From: Vibrio chagasii
GTDB lineage: Bacteria > Pseudomonadota > Gammaproteobacteria > Enterobacterales > Vibrionaceae
DNA length: 64,000 bases
Direction of reading: 5' to 3'
Assembly: GCA_041879415.1 (NCBI GenBank)
Contig: CP090852.1
Span: forward strand, 372,001 to 436,000
The notes under the pieces are model-generated. The model saw nothing but the letters and a program-made list of their open reading frames with translations. It had not been told where the DNA came from and did not search any database. Below are positions 26,692 to 34,709 of this stretch, piece by piece. A program made the position numbers and the translations under genes. Position 1 is the stretch's first letter, and the number at the start of each line of letters is the position of its first letter.

Positions 26692-27528
26692 TTATTGAAG
26701 TAGAGCTTCGAACGTTAAGTGAACGTTGGCACTCGCTTTGTCTGCCAGTGGGTTGTCAATCAACTCACCTTTGTAGTTCGCCTTCATTACGTAACGACCC
26801 GCTACGTCTGGAGTAAACGTGATTTCACCATTCTCATCGCTCACCACGTCAATCTGCTCTTGGTGGTTGCGGTAAAGTGTGCCTTCACGAGTGATTTCCG
26901 CTGTAACACCTTTCTGAATTTCACCATTGTAGAAGAACTGGAATGTTACTGGTTCACCTTCAATGATGTCTGAAGGGTGTGTAATAGGCTTCATTTCAAG
27001 TAGCTTGCCTTCAATTTTGAAAACTGAATCTGATGGCTTACCTACTGTGATGTAGCTTTCAGCACGTGTGAAGCTGATTTGTGTTACCACGTCACGCGCT
27101 TTTTCTGGCAGTACTGAATCACGCTCAGCTTTGTTTGCTTTAACCCACTTCACGGTGTCACGACGACCCGCTTTGTACTGTGTGTAGTATGACGGATAGT
27201 TGTTGATAGCCACTTTGTGCGTACCTTCTTCTTCGAAGTAGAAGTCGAAGATTGAACGACGCTTACCACGAATCACAAAGTTAGGGCGCTCACTGCGGCC
27301 ATCTGGCATGATGACATGAGCATTTTCGCTACCAGCAGGCTTATCAAACACAAACGTACCGTGAGACGCAGTTACGTCGAACGTTAGCCAATCACCACCT
27401 TCTTTAGATACAGTGAAGTGAGATGGCAGGATCCAACGTGGGTGAGCTTGTGCTGTTGTCGTTGCTGCTAAGCCAAATGCCATAACACCCGCTAGTGCAA
27501 GCGCCTTAATTTTTGTTTGTTTCATCAT
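26692..27528 (-). CDS. DUF4198 periplasmic protein
   Basis: About 278 residues with a clear signal peptide (cleavage at AQA-HP). The mature N-terminus HPRWILPSHF and the beta-rich body with a PDVAGRYVMKANYKG ending match DUF4198, a family relating to NikK-type periplasmic proteins beside cobalt/nickel importers. The conserved N-terminal His after cleavage could take part in metal binding. The start is an ATG with GGAA six bases upstream. Adjacent genes make a role in metal handling likely. Confidence 0.8.
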   Translation of the reverse strand: MMKQTKIKALALAGVMAFGLAATTTAQAHPRWILPSHFTVSKEGGDWLTFDVTASHGTFVFDKPAGSENAHVIMPDGRSERPNFVIRGKRRSIFDFYFEEEGTHKVAINNYPSYYTQYKAGRRDTVKWVKANKAERDSVLPEKARDVVTQISFTRAESYITVGKPSDSVFKIEGKLLEMKPITHPSDIIEGEPVTFQFFYNGEIQKGVTAEITREGTLYRNHQEQIDVVSDENGEITFTPDVAGRYVMKANYKGELIDNPLADKASANVHLTFEALLQ

Positions 27529-27646
27529 GTTCAATTCCATTATTTATAATTGTTAGCCGTGTCGCTCTATCTGAGCCTACGATGACCACTGTCTATTCTG
27601 TTCAGCTTGGTTTTAATTCGTACTTACTAGTTACTATTCGCACTTA

Positions 27647-28165
27647 CTATTTAGCGATGTAGTTCAAGGTGATTTCACCCGTCTCTTCTGTTGCTTTTAA
27701 TTCGTAAGATGCGTTTGAATCTGTAAGAGATACTTTTTGGCGAAGGTAGTTACGACCACCATGTTCACGAACCACTTCGATATGAACCGTATACTCACCT
27801 TGTTCAAGCGTTTCACCACTGTCGCTCTTGCCATCCCAAACAAAACGGTATTGACCCGCAGGACGTGTCGCAGACGTCACCGCATCAACCAATTCACGAT
27901 CGTAACGGCCGACTTTTCTCCACCAGCTACGTAGGTCTTTAAGCCACTCGTCTTTACCAACCCAAAGCTCGACCGTTTTGACAGGTTTTCTTTCGCTGTT
28001 CTCTACCCACACCGCCACATAAGGGCGTGCATACATTGAGGTATCAATTTTTGGAAGTTCAAAACTCACATCCAACTTTGCCGTTTCAGGGATCGCTTGT
28101 GCCATACCAAGGCTTGGGAAAAGAGATAAAGCAAGCAGAGCTTTACTCCAGTTCATTTTTTTCAT
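27647..28165 (-). CDS. DUF2271 periplasmic protein
   Basis: About 172 residues with signal peptide (cleavage near MAQA-IP). The body has RPYVAVWVEN, the Trp-rich LRSWWRKVGRYDRELVDAVTSATRPAG and GEYTVHIEVVREHGG, typical of DUF2271. The DAVTSATRPAG stretch resembles the D-x-TSAT flavin-attachment motif of covalent-FMN proteins, so a redox role is conceivable (inference). The ATG at 28165 follows AAAGG. Lies between a PepSY protein and DUF4198. Confidence 0.75.
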   Translation of the reverse strand: MKKMNWSKALLALSLFPSLGMAQAIPETAKLDVSFELPKIDTSMYARPYVAVWVENSERKPVKTVELWVGKDEWLKDLRSWWRKVGRYDRELVDAVTSATRPAGQYRFVWDGKSDSGETLEQGEYTVHIEVVREHGGRNYLRQKVSLTDSNASYELKATEETGEITLNYIAK

Positions 28166-28237
28166 GTTTAACAACCTTTTAAATCCGTTTAACCCTAAGT
28201 TCACTCTTCAATCAGAATCATCAATCGAATCAGATAA

Positions 28238-28876
28238 TTAAGGCACGGCGACAAAATAGATTACCAATGAGATCGCAGACCCAAACACCGTCCATTTGAT
28301 GGAGGTATTGAGTGTCTTTTTCTTAGGTAACAGTAAGCAGACGCCAGTAAGCACAAAGAAGATCATCAATAGCGCTGTGATATCGATAAACCACTTCCAA
28401 ACTTCACCACTGTTACGCCCTTTATGAAGGTCATTCAGCAGTGCGATAACACCGTAATTAGTGGTTTCGACTTCGACAATTTCAGACGTCACGTCAACGA
28501 AAACGGAAGCGTTATAGCCAGGGCCTTTAAAGTCCATAGACGCTTCGCCAAGGAGCAGTTCACCGTCTTCGATCTCTGCGTAAATATCCAAACCTGAGGG
28601 AACGCCAGACAAGTTCGCTTCTTCAAACAGAAACGTTTCGAAAGCCGTTTGATCGGCTTTCAATCGACCGTCTTGAATGGTGAACAAGCTCGTAGGAAGT
28701 GTCAGTGTAGAGCGTTGGATATTTGGCTGGCTTGATTCAAATAACTCAGGTCGGTTCAGGGTGATACCAGTCACTGAGAAAAAAAGAACAACGAACAGGA
28801 GCGCCATAGAAATATAAACATGAAGTCGACGAGCCCATGACTGAACTGCCCTACTTTTTAACGACATACAAACCAT
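28238..28876 (-). CDS. PepSY-type membrane protein
   Basis: 212 residues: short cytoplasmic N-terminus, one membrane segment (about 20-42), a periplasmic domain, then two membrane segments at the C-terminus. Conserved RRLHVYISM and LLNDLHKGR match PepSY-associated membrane proteins, often found beside siderophore receptors and thought to help reduce or release ferric iron. First gene of the run down to 22194; a Fur-like box lies 41-55 bp upstream. An alternative ATG at 28867 exists. Confidence 0.78.
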   Translation of the reverse strand: MVCMSLKSRAVQSWARRLHVYISMALLFVVLFFSVTGITLNRPELFESSQPNIQRSTLTLPTSLFTIQDGRLKADQTAFETFLFEEANLSGVPSGLDIYAEIEDGELLLGEASMDFKGPGYNASVFVDVTSEIVEVETTNYGVIALLNDLHKGRNSGEVWKWFIDITALLMIFFVLTGVCLLLPKKKTLNTSIKWTVFGSAISLVIYFVAVP

Positions 28877-29185
28877 TACCTATAAATTTTATGGCGACAA
28901 TTTAGTTGATAATCATTCGTATTGGCATTCAATTTACATTGTTTACGTTTTCCGAGACACGCTGGGAAATTTACATAACATTACACACGATATAATCGAA
29001 CTGGATGCATATTCTTGCTAACGTGTACACAGCAGCATTAATCACGCAGTCTGTTCAAATAGTGAAACCTCGCTCTTATATTTCAATCTAGTGAGTGATG
29101 TATGTTTTGATGGCTGCTGTGGCTTTGAAGGATAAAAGTTTAGGACGTTTTTGAACGGAACGATCAAGCTAAAAGGAATTAAGTA
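28877..29185. promoter_or_regulatory. divergent promoter region, PepSY operon versus lipoprotein
   Basis: 309 bp without a gene. Apart from the Fur-like box at 28917-28931 I see no further clear operator, RNA or repeat. An AAAAGGAA ribosome-binding site for the lipoprotein is at its right end. Confidence 0.5.
28917..28931 (-). promoter_or_regulatory. Fur-box-like site before the PepSY operon
   Basis: TGATAATCATTCGTA has one perfect 7-base half (TGATAAT) plus ATT of the other in the 7-1-7 Fur layout, 11 of 14 arm positions. Confidence 0.6.
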
Positions 29186-29506
29186 ATGCGTATTATCATA
29201 TTGGCTTTAGCTGTGCTAACTGCAGCATGTTCAAGTCAGATAGCCAGTACGGAAGAACACATCCAGCAATACATTGGCTCAAACATAACTGATGTACAGG
29301 AACGATATCTAACAGAACGTTCACGTCCTATCAGTTTCTGGGAATCCCGAAACTATGCTTGGGTTGAGACACAAAATGCGCTAGACAATGGTTACACCTT
29401 GCATGCGTTTAAAAACCCATTTCGAGACTGCACCATTAACTGGGTGGTTAATGCGAGTGGAGTAATTGAAAGTGGTTCACCAAGCGGGACTATGTGCAGC
29501 CCATAA
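29186..29506 (+). CDS. small lipoprotein, unknown function
   Basis: 106 residues with a lipobox LTAAC, so a lipid-anchored protein of the envelope. The body begins EEHIQQYIGSNITDVQERY, like small SmpA-type or other outer-membrane-linked lipoproteins, and has two further Cys (RDCTINW, TMCSP) that may form a disulfide. AAAAGGAA precedes the ATG. It is the only plus-strand gene inside the 22-37 kb metal block and is flanked by its own terminator; a link to metal uptake is unproven. Confidence 0.7.
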   Translation: MRIIILALAVLTAACSSQIASTEEHIQQYIGSNITDVQERYLTERSRPISFWESRNYAWVETQNALDNGYTLHAFKNPFRDCTINWVVNASGVIESGSPSGTMCSP

Positions 29507-29558
29507 TACATCCCTCTGCTTTTTAGCTCTATTGCTTATCACGTAGCCTATAAAACAA

Positions 29559-29594
29559 AAAAGGTTTCACTTGAAAAATCAAATGACACCTTTT
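29559..29594. terminator. terminator between lipoprotein and TPR gene
   Basis: AAAAGGT-T-TCA-C-TTGA pairs with TCAA-A-TGA-C-ACCTTTT, two mismatches, U-rich on both sides. Probably bidirectional. Confidence 0.6.
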
Positions 29595-29611
29595 GTTAGG
29601 GCTTTAAGCTA

Positions 29612-30790
29612 TCAGGCATTTCCGTTGTCGCTGACAGTTCTTAGTTGAGTCAAAAACTTAATCCAACCTTTTGCTTCAGAAGAAGGTTCGATGTTATCAG
29701 CGCGTTTCGCTTGAGCTAGTGCGTTATCCAAGTTTTTGAGCTTGTACCATGAACGTACTTTCGCTAACGCAACATCGGCTTGTTTGTTTTTGTCTTTCAC
29801 TTTATCTAGAACAACTAGCGCTCTGTCGTAGTATCCTTGTTGAACAAGCAACTGAGCCACATTCCAATGGTATTGACTGTCCTTTTTAGATGCTAGTGTC
29901 CAAACATCAATCGCGTTGTCCCACTCTTTCGCTAGCTGCCAGTATGTAGCTTGCTCAGCTAAAAGCTTAACATCACTGTTCGCATCATCTAGCTTAGCGA
30001 TCTCTTGAGCAGCGCGCTCTGGAATGCCTCGTTTCGCGTACAACTGTGCAAGAAGTCTACGGTCCGAGTTTTTCAACTCAACACCGTGTAGATCTGCTAA
30101 CGCCAATGTATTCAATGCATCTTTACTGCGCTCTAACCGTAACTGAATACCAACAAGCTGACGCCACCAATTATCTTTCTCAGGTTGGAGTTCGATAAGG
30201 CTCTCCAACGTTGGAATAGATTGCTTCCACTGCTTTAACTGCAGCTGTGCACCCAGTTTTAGCGATAGAGGCGATAGCTGTGGTTTAGAATTGAATTTGT
30301 CGTGATTACCGATGGCCACCAGCACTTTTGACCAGTTTTCGATTTGGTATTCCGCTTGTGCAATTCGCATCCAAAGCACATCTTTCTTTTCTGTCTCTGG
30401 CGCCGTTTTTACTAGCTCATAGTAATGTGGAAGCGCATTTGTGAACTGCTGATCATTTAACAGAAGATCAGCAAGCATGCGTTTAGTCACCCATGCTTGC
30501 TCATCCACAAGCAAGTTAGTATCAACCGCATACGTCAGCTGCTTAATAGCGGCATCCGTTTTACCGTCTTGCCAGTAGAAAACACCCAACATACGAGCCA
30601 CATAAGCTTTGTCGTAGCCTTTAGATAGCTCTAAATTAGCGAGAACATCAATCGCCTGCTTTACCTTTTCTTCTTGAGCAAGGTTATGTGCTTTTTGAAC
30701 ACGAATAGCAGTATATTGAGACAGCTCTTGTGCTTGCGTTGTGAAGGGCAATAACAATAAGCCCACTAATATCCATATCTGTTTCATCAT
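29612..30790 (-). CDS. TPR-repeat protein of the TonB operon
   Basis: 392 residues with signal peptide (cleavage near TQA-QE), so periplasmic or envelope-facing. The body is made of TPR-like helix pairs (ARMLGVFYWQDGKTDAAIKQL, NVAQLLVQQGYYDRALVVL). A TPR protein at the end of the tonB-exbBD-ttpC operon is a known feature of Vibrio TonB2/TonB3 clusters. It overlaps tonB by 4 bp (ATGA). Likely an assembly or stabilising partner of the complex (inference). Confidence 0.82.
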   Translation of the reverse strand: MMKQIWILVGLLLLPFTTQAQELSQYTAIRVQKAHNLAQEEKVKQAIDVLANLELSKGYDKAYVARMLGVFYWQDGKTDAAIKQLTYAVDTNLLVDEQAWVTKRMLADLLLNDQQFTNALPHYYELVKTAPETEKKDVLWMRIAQAEYQIENWSKVLVAIGNHDKFNSKPQLSPLSLKLGAQLQLKQWKQSIPTLESLIELQPEKDNWWRQLVGIQLRLERSKDALNTLALADLHGVELKNSDRRLLAQLYAKRGIPERAAQEIAKLDDANSDVKLLAEQATYWQLAKEWDNAIDVWTLASKKDSQYHWNVAQLLVQQGYYDRALVVLDKVKDKNKQADVALAKVRSWYKLKNLDNALAQAKRADNIEPSSEAKGWIKFLTQLRTVSDNGNA

Positions 30791-31407
30791 TTTGCCAACT
30801 TAAACTCTAGTTTCACTGTTTGACCGACTTGAGCTATCGCTTTTCCATCGACAACTTTTGGTTGGTACTTCCAGTTTTTAAGTGCTCTCATCGCTTCACG
30901 TTCAAACATACGACGCGGATTTGCATCAGTAACTTTAATATCAACAGGACGCCCCGTTTCATCAATCGTAAACGACATGATCACGAAGCCTTCGGCACCA
31001 CGTTTGAGTGCTTTCGCTGGATAACGTGGTTCAACTCGATACAGTGGCATCGCCTGTTGGTTTGATCCAAAGTCAGAAAATGTTGGTGCATTAATCGCTA
31101 AACCATCAATTGATGTATTAAAATCCAATGAAGGTAATGAAGACATCGAGTTCAGAGGCGTTACTTCAGCTTGCGACTGAGACGTCTGTGCTTCCGGTGG
31201 CGGCTCTGGCATTTCTGGTTTTTCAGGGACAGCACGTTGTCTTCTTTGAACTTCTTGTTCCTGTTCCACCATCACCATGTTGAAACTTAGCGTCTCACTC
31301 TCACCTGGTGAACGTTGGTGACCATTGTCGACCATCCAAGCCATGAAAGAAAACAGTGCTAAGCCCAGTGCCCCCGCGAGCGGTAAAGCAAGAAATAGGC
31401 GAATCAT
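30787..31407 (-). CDS. tonB: TonB energy-transducing protein (TonB2/3 type)
   Basis: 206 residues. One N-terminal membrane anchor (residues ~5-25), a short Pro/Glu linker (EKPEMPEPPPEA) and a C-terminal TonB domain with LYRVEPRYPAKALKRGAEGFV and the final NWKYQPKVVDGKA...VKLEFKL. The linker is much shorter than in classical TonB1, as in the TonB2 group, whose reach is aided by TtpC. Transfers proton-motive force from ExbBD to outer-membrane receptors such as the one at 34710. Confidence 0.93.
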   Translation of the reverse strand: MIRLFLALPLAGALGLALFSFMAWMVDNGHQRSPGESETLSFNMVMVEQEQEVQRRQRAVPEKPEMPEPPPEAQTSQSQAEVTPLNSMSSLPSLDFNTSIDGLAINAPTFSDFGSNQQAMPLYRVEPRYPAKALKRGAEGFVIMSFTIDETGRPVDIKVTDANPRRMFEREAMRALKNWKYQPKVVDGKAIAQVGQTVKLEFKLAK

Positions 31408-31426
31408 TTATAAAGATCCTCCAAGA

Positions 31427-31831
31427 TCATCGCTTATCAGCAGCAAGCGCAATGTTTTTAACACCCGCACCTTTAGCTGCATCCATCACTTTTACAACAG
31501 TACCATTGTATGCGTGTTCATCAGCTTGGATAACCAAAGAAGCATCAGGTTGTTCTAGTAATAAATGCTCTAGCGTCGCTTGAACGCGTTCAACATCAAC
31601 GACACGTTTATCAATAAAGATGTCGTTAGCAGACGTAATCGCAACAAAGATGCCCGCATCCTTTTGGCTTACTACGTTAGAAGCTTGCGGGCGGTTAACC
31701 TCAACCCCCGATTCACGAACAAATGAACTGGTCACAATAAAGAAAATAAGCATGATAAATACGATATCAAGCATCGAAGTTAGGTCTATTTGAGCCTCTT
31801 CGTTTTTAGAATGACGTCGACCGAGTCTCAT
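31427..31831 (-). CDS. exbD: ExbD proton-channel subunit
   Basis: About 134 residues. One membrane helix holds the essential Asp (IDLTSMLDIVFIMLIFFIV), followed by a periplasmic domain. AAGGAG precedes the ATG at 31831, which overlaps the exbB stop by 4 bp; a longer frame to 31879 would run into exbB. Works with ExbB to harness the proton gradient. Confidence 0.93.
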   Translation of the reverse strand: MRLGRRHSKNEEAQIDLTSMLDIVFIMLIFFIVTSSFVRESGVEVNRPQASNVVSQKDAGIFVAITSANDIFIDKRVVDVERVQATLEHLLLEQPDASLVIQADEHAYNGTVVKVMDAAKGAGVKNIALAADKR

Positions 31832-32388
31832 CGTTGACTCCTTAAAGATTTTTCTAGTTTCAATTCTAAGCGGTTGCACACTTTGGCTAATCTAGCGTGT
31901 ACGAACATACCCGCTAAGGCTGCTACCATGCCCGCCATGGTTGGCAGTGTTGCCAACGAAATGCCTGAAGCCATCAATTTAGGATCACTGCTGCCTTGTG
32001 TCGCCATGACATCGAAGACAGAGATCATACCGGTTACGGTACCCAACAAGCCCAACATCGGGCAGATAGCTACTAATAGCTTAATAAAATTTAAGTTTTG
32101 GTTAAGCAAGATACTCGCCTGACCTAACCAACCTTCACGAATGGCCTTGGCATGCCAAGAAGAGTGATCTTCTCTTTCATGCCACTTTGTTATCCAAGCT
32201 TGGCGTTGCTTAGGAAAGTAGAACGCGAGATATAACACGCGCTCTACCACAAGCACCCAATACACTAGGACAACAGCCGCTAGCCACCACAAGACGAAAC
32301 CGCCCTGCTCCATAAAGCTTGATAAAGACAGCAGCCAGTCACTCGTTAACCAACTCGCTGGTAATAGAGAACCCGACAAAATATCCAT
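31828..32388 (-). CDS. exbB: ExbB proton-channel subunit
   Basis: 186 residues with three membrane helices. The family core CPMLGLLGTVTGMISVFDVM and ISLATLPTMAGMVAALAGMF is intact. Shares one base with the ttpC stop and four with exbD, so the operon is translationally coupled. Confidence 0.93.
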   Translation of the reverse strand: MDILSGSLLPASWLTSDWLLSLSSFMEQGGFVLWWLAAVVLVYWVLVVERVLYLAFYFPKQRQAWITKWHEREDHSSWHAKAIREGWLGQASILLNQNLNFIKLLVAICPMLGLLGTVTGMISVFDVMATQGSSDPKLMASGISLATLPTMAGMVAALAGMFVHARLAKVCNRLELKLEKSLRSQR

Positions 32389-33764
32389 TACGCAGCAGTC
32401 CCGACTGGTGACACAACAGCGCTCGATTCAGTTGTCTTTTCAGCCTGCTCAGCAACAAGACCAATACCTTGCTTCTCAAGAATATTTCGAATATTTTCTG
32501 CTTGAGTGCTAAGAATGTTATGTGCCAGTAGAAGAGGCATTGCAGCAACAAGACCAAGTACGGTTGTTACAAGCGCCATCGAAATACCACCCGCCATTAC
32601 TTTCGGATCGCCGTTACCAAACTGTGTGATCACCTGGAACGTTTCGATCATACCCGTTACTGTACCTAGAAGGCCTAACATTGGTGCTAGCGCTGCCAAT
32701 AACTTAAGCATTGATAGACCTTTCTCTAAATGAGTCTGCTCATCAACAACCGCTTCTAATAGACGTAACTCTAGCGCTTCAACCGTTTGGTTTTGCTCTT
32801 TGTTGTACACGGCAAGAACGCGACCTAATGGGTTGTCACCCGCTTGCTCAGGGTTCTTAAGCTGCGCACGAATTTTCTGACGAGCAATCGATAGAGAGAC
32901 GCCACGAACCAAGGCGATAATTAAACCAATAGCCAGTAGACCAAGAATCACTTTACCAACTACACCACCCGCTTGAAGGCGATCAGATAGGCTAGGTGTT
33001 AGCGCCAACTGCTCCAACATGAATCCACGTGAAGGATCGACAACAACATTCGCTACTTCACCATTTGCCAGTGAAGAAAGTGATGTTAGCGTTGGACCAT
33101 TTTCTGGCTGTTTAAGATATGCGATTGCGTCTTTACGCTGAGTGTTCCAGCTAACGTAACCTTGATCTGCCACTAGGCCAATCGAGCCTAGGCGATAAGC
33201 ATCAACATTTTGTGTATTACCTTCACCATTAATGAAAGCAATTTGAGATTTGCTAAGCTCAGAGCTCGCTTGAATCTGCTCTACCATACTCATCCACAAG
33301 CCAGAAAGCTGTGGCATTGACGGTAATGATTTCGCATCGATAATTTGTTCAACGGTCGCTGTATGCTCAGCGCGATCAACGCTGTTTACTGTAGAGCTAA
33401 GTTCTGCGCCCAGTTCTTTCGCGTTTTGACGAACAACACCAAATAGCTCACCAAGGCTGCCTGTTTCTAAGCGCAGCTTTTCTTCTAAGCGAGCCAGCTT
33501 ATTTTCGTTATCGCTAAACGTTTTAGTAAGAACGTCTGTTGCGTTTTGAACCGATGTACGTTTCGCTTCAAGTTGTGCTTTGATTGCTTTCAGTTCTTGT
33601 TCAGTCTTTTTAAAGTCAGCTTCACGAACTACATTGTGAGAAGCTTGAGTGCGATTTTCTGACTTCGCTTTGTTAACTAACTGAGCCGTTGAATCAGAAG
33701 CAGAGAAAGCAGAAAAGGAAATAGACGTGATGCAAAGCAATGCTGCTAATGGCTTTAAGTTCAT
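32388..33764 (-). CDS. ttpC: TtpC: ExbB-like protein with periplasmic coiled coil
   Basis: 458 residues. Signal-like N-terminus, then a long charged coiled-coil region (about residues 28-120), a periplasmic domain, and a C-terminal MotA/TolQ/ExbB domain (LAALAPMLGLLGTVTGMIETFQV). This is the layout of TtpC, the fourth subunit required by Vibrio TonB2 systems for ferric-siderophore transport. It overlaps its neighbours by one base on each side. Confidence 0.9.
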   Translation of the reverse strand: MNLKPLAALLCITSISFSAFSASDSTAQLVNKAKSENRTQASHNVVREADFKKTEQELKAIKAQLEAKRTSVQNATDVLTKTFSDNENKLARLEEKLRLETGSLGELFGVVRQNAKELGAELSSTVNSVDRAEHTATVEQIIDAKSLPSMPQLSGLWMSMVEQIQASSELSKSQIAFINGEGNTQNVDAYRLGSIGLVADQGYVSWNTQRKDAIAYLKQPENGPTLTSLSSLANGEVANVVVDPSRGFMLEQLALTPSLSDRLQAGGVVGKVILGLLAIGLIIALVRGVSLSIARQKIRAQLKNPEQAGDNPLGRVLAVYNKEQNQTVEALELRLLEAVVDEQTHLEKGLSMLKLLAALAPMLGLLGTVTGMIETFQVITQFGNGDPKVMAGGISMALVTTVLGLVAAMPLLLAHNILSTQAENIRNILEKQGIGLVAEQAEKTTESSAVVSPVGTAA

Positions 33765-34543
33765 TACTTAACCTCCGCAACAGTTAGAGAAACAGGTAAA
33801 GTAATCAAGCTTGGAGCCGCTTGTTGGCTAGCAATATCGTAAGCTTTATCGAGCTCAGACTTCATCGAAGAATCAACTTCTTGCCATTGAGCTGCTGTTT
33901 GATTCCAAGCCCAGTATTGGCTGCCATTTAAGTTACGAGCAACTAAAGAGATACGTCCTAAGTGAAGTACGTCTGCTTCAATCGTTTTATCGCTCGCCAG
34001 TTCTACGCGACCTTGGTATGCACCAAGCTTAATGCCGTAGTCCATCTCAATTTGGTACGCCTCTAGAATACGACGATATTTCTCAGCATCACTTACGTCT
34101 GCACGAGTCATCATTGCTTGAAGCTTTTCAACTCTCTCTAGACGCTGCTCTTTCTTAATCGGTACGTCTTTTTCTATCAGCTGTTGCAGGCCATCGATCA
34201 TTTGATACATCAAAGGCACGACACCTTGGCGTGTGTATTTAATTTCTTCGATCTGCCCTTCAATGCTTTGAGCTTCTTGATTTTGGCTTTCAACCAGAGC
34301 AGCAAGGTGATCATGATAAATTTCTAAGTTTTTGACTTCTTCTTGAAGACGCTCAATTTCAGCTTGCAGCATGAGTGTTGCTTGTGAGCTTTTATCAATA
34401 ACCTTTTGGCTTGAAGCCGATGCGTTATTGGTCTTGTTTTGAATTGATTGAGCTTGATCCAAGCTATTGGCCATAGAAGACGTTGCTACCACACTGATGG
34501 CAAGCGCTAGGCTAGTTTTTAAAAGATTCATAATTGTAGTCAT
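33764..34543 (-). CDS. DUF3450 periplasmic protein of the TonB operon
   Basis: 259 residues with signal peptide (cleavage near SMA-NS). A long helical segment (residues ~35-110: QATLMLQAEIERLQEEVKN) predicts a coiled coil. DUF3450 proteins head TtpC-containing TonB operons. Probably bridges the inner-membrane complex and the cell wall (inference). First gene of a six-gene operon; a Fur-like box lies 33-51 bp upstream of the start. Confidence 0.85.
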   Translation of the reverse strand: MTTIMNLLKTSLALAISVVATSSMANSLDQAQSIQNKTNNASASSQKVIDKSSQATLMLQAEIERLQEEVKNLEIYHDHLAALVESQNQEAQSIEGQIEEIKYTRQGVVPLMYQMIDGLQQLIEKDVPIKKEQRLERVEKLQAMMTRADVSDAEKYRRILEAYQIEMDYGIKLGAYQGRVELASDKTIEADVLHLGRISLVARNLNGSQYWAWNQTAAQWQEVDSSMKSELDKAYDIASQQAAPSLITLPVSLTVAEVK

Positions 34544-34575
34544 TTACTATAGAAGAAGTTCAAATGAATTTTATT

Positions 34576-34594
34576 GATAAGCAGTCTCATTATC
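34576..34594 (-). promoter_or_regulatory. Fur box before the TonB operon
   Basis: GATAAGCAGTCTCATTATC matches the 19-bp Fur consensus at 14 positions, with both outer arms (GATAA and CATTATC) perfect. Confidence 0.65.
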
Positions 34595-34648
34595 ATTAAA
34601 AGTCACTCGCATTACTAGGGATATTTTTACTAAATAGCAGAATCACGA

Positions 34649-34674
34649 AAGGGGAAAGCCGAAACTTCCCCCTT
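34649..34674 (-). terminator. terminator after the TonB-dependent receptor
   Basis: AAGGGGAAAG (34649-34658) pairs with CTTCCCCCTT (34665-34674), one mismatch. The minus-strand tail TTTCG is short, so some read-through into the TonB operon is possible. Confidence 0.5.
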
Positions 34675-34709
34675 CATATTTAGGCTACGAATAGTACCCT
34701 ACTAACAAA

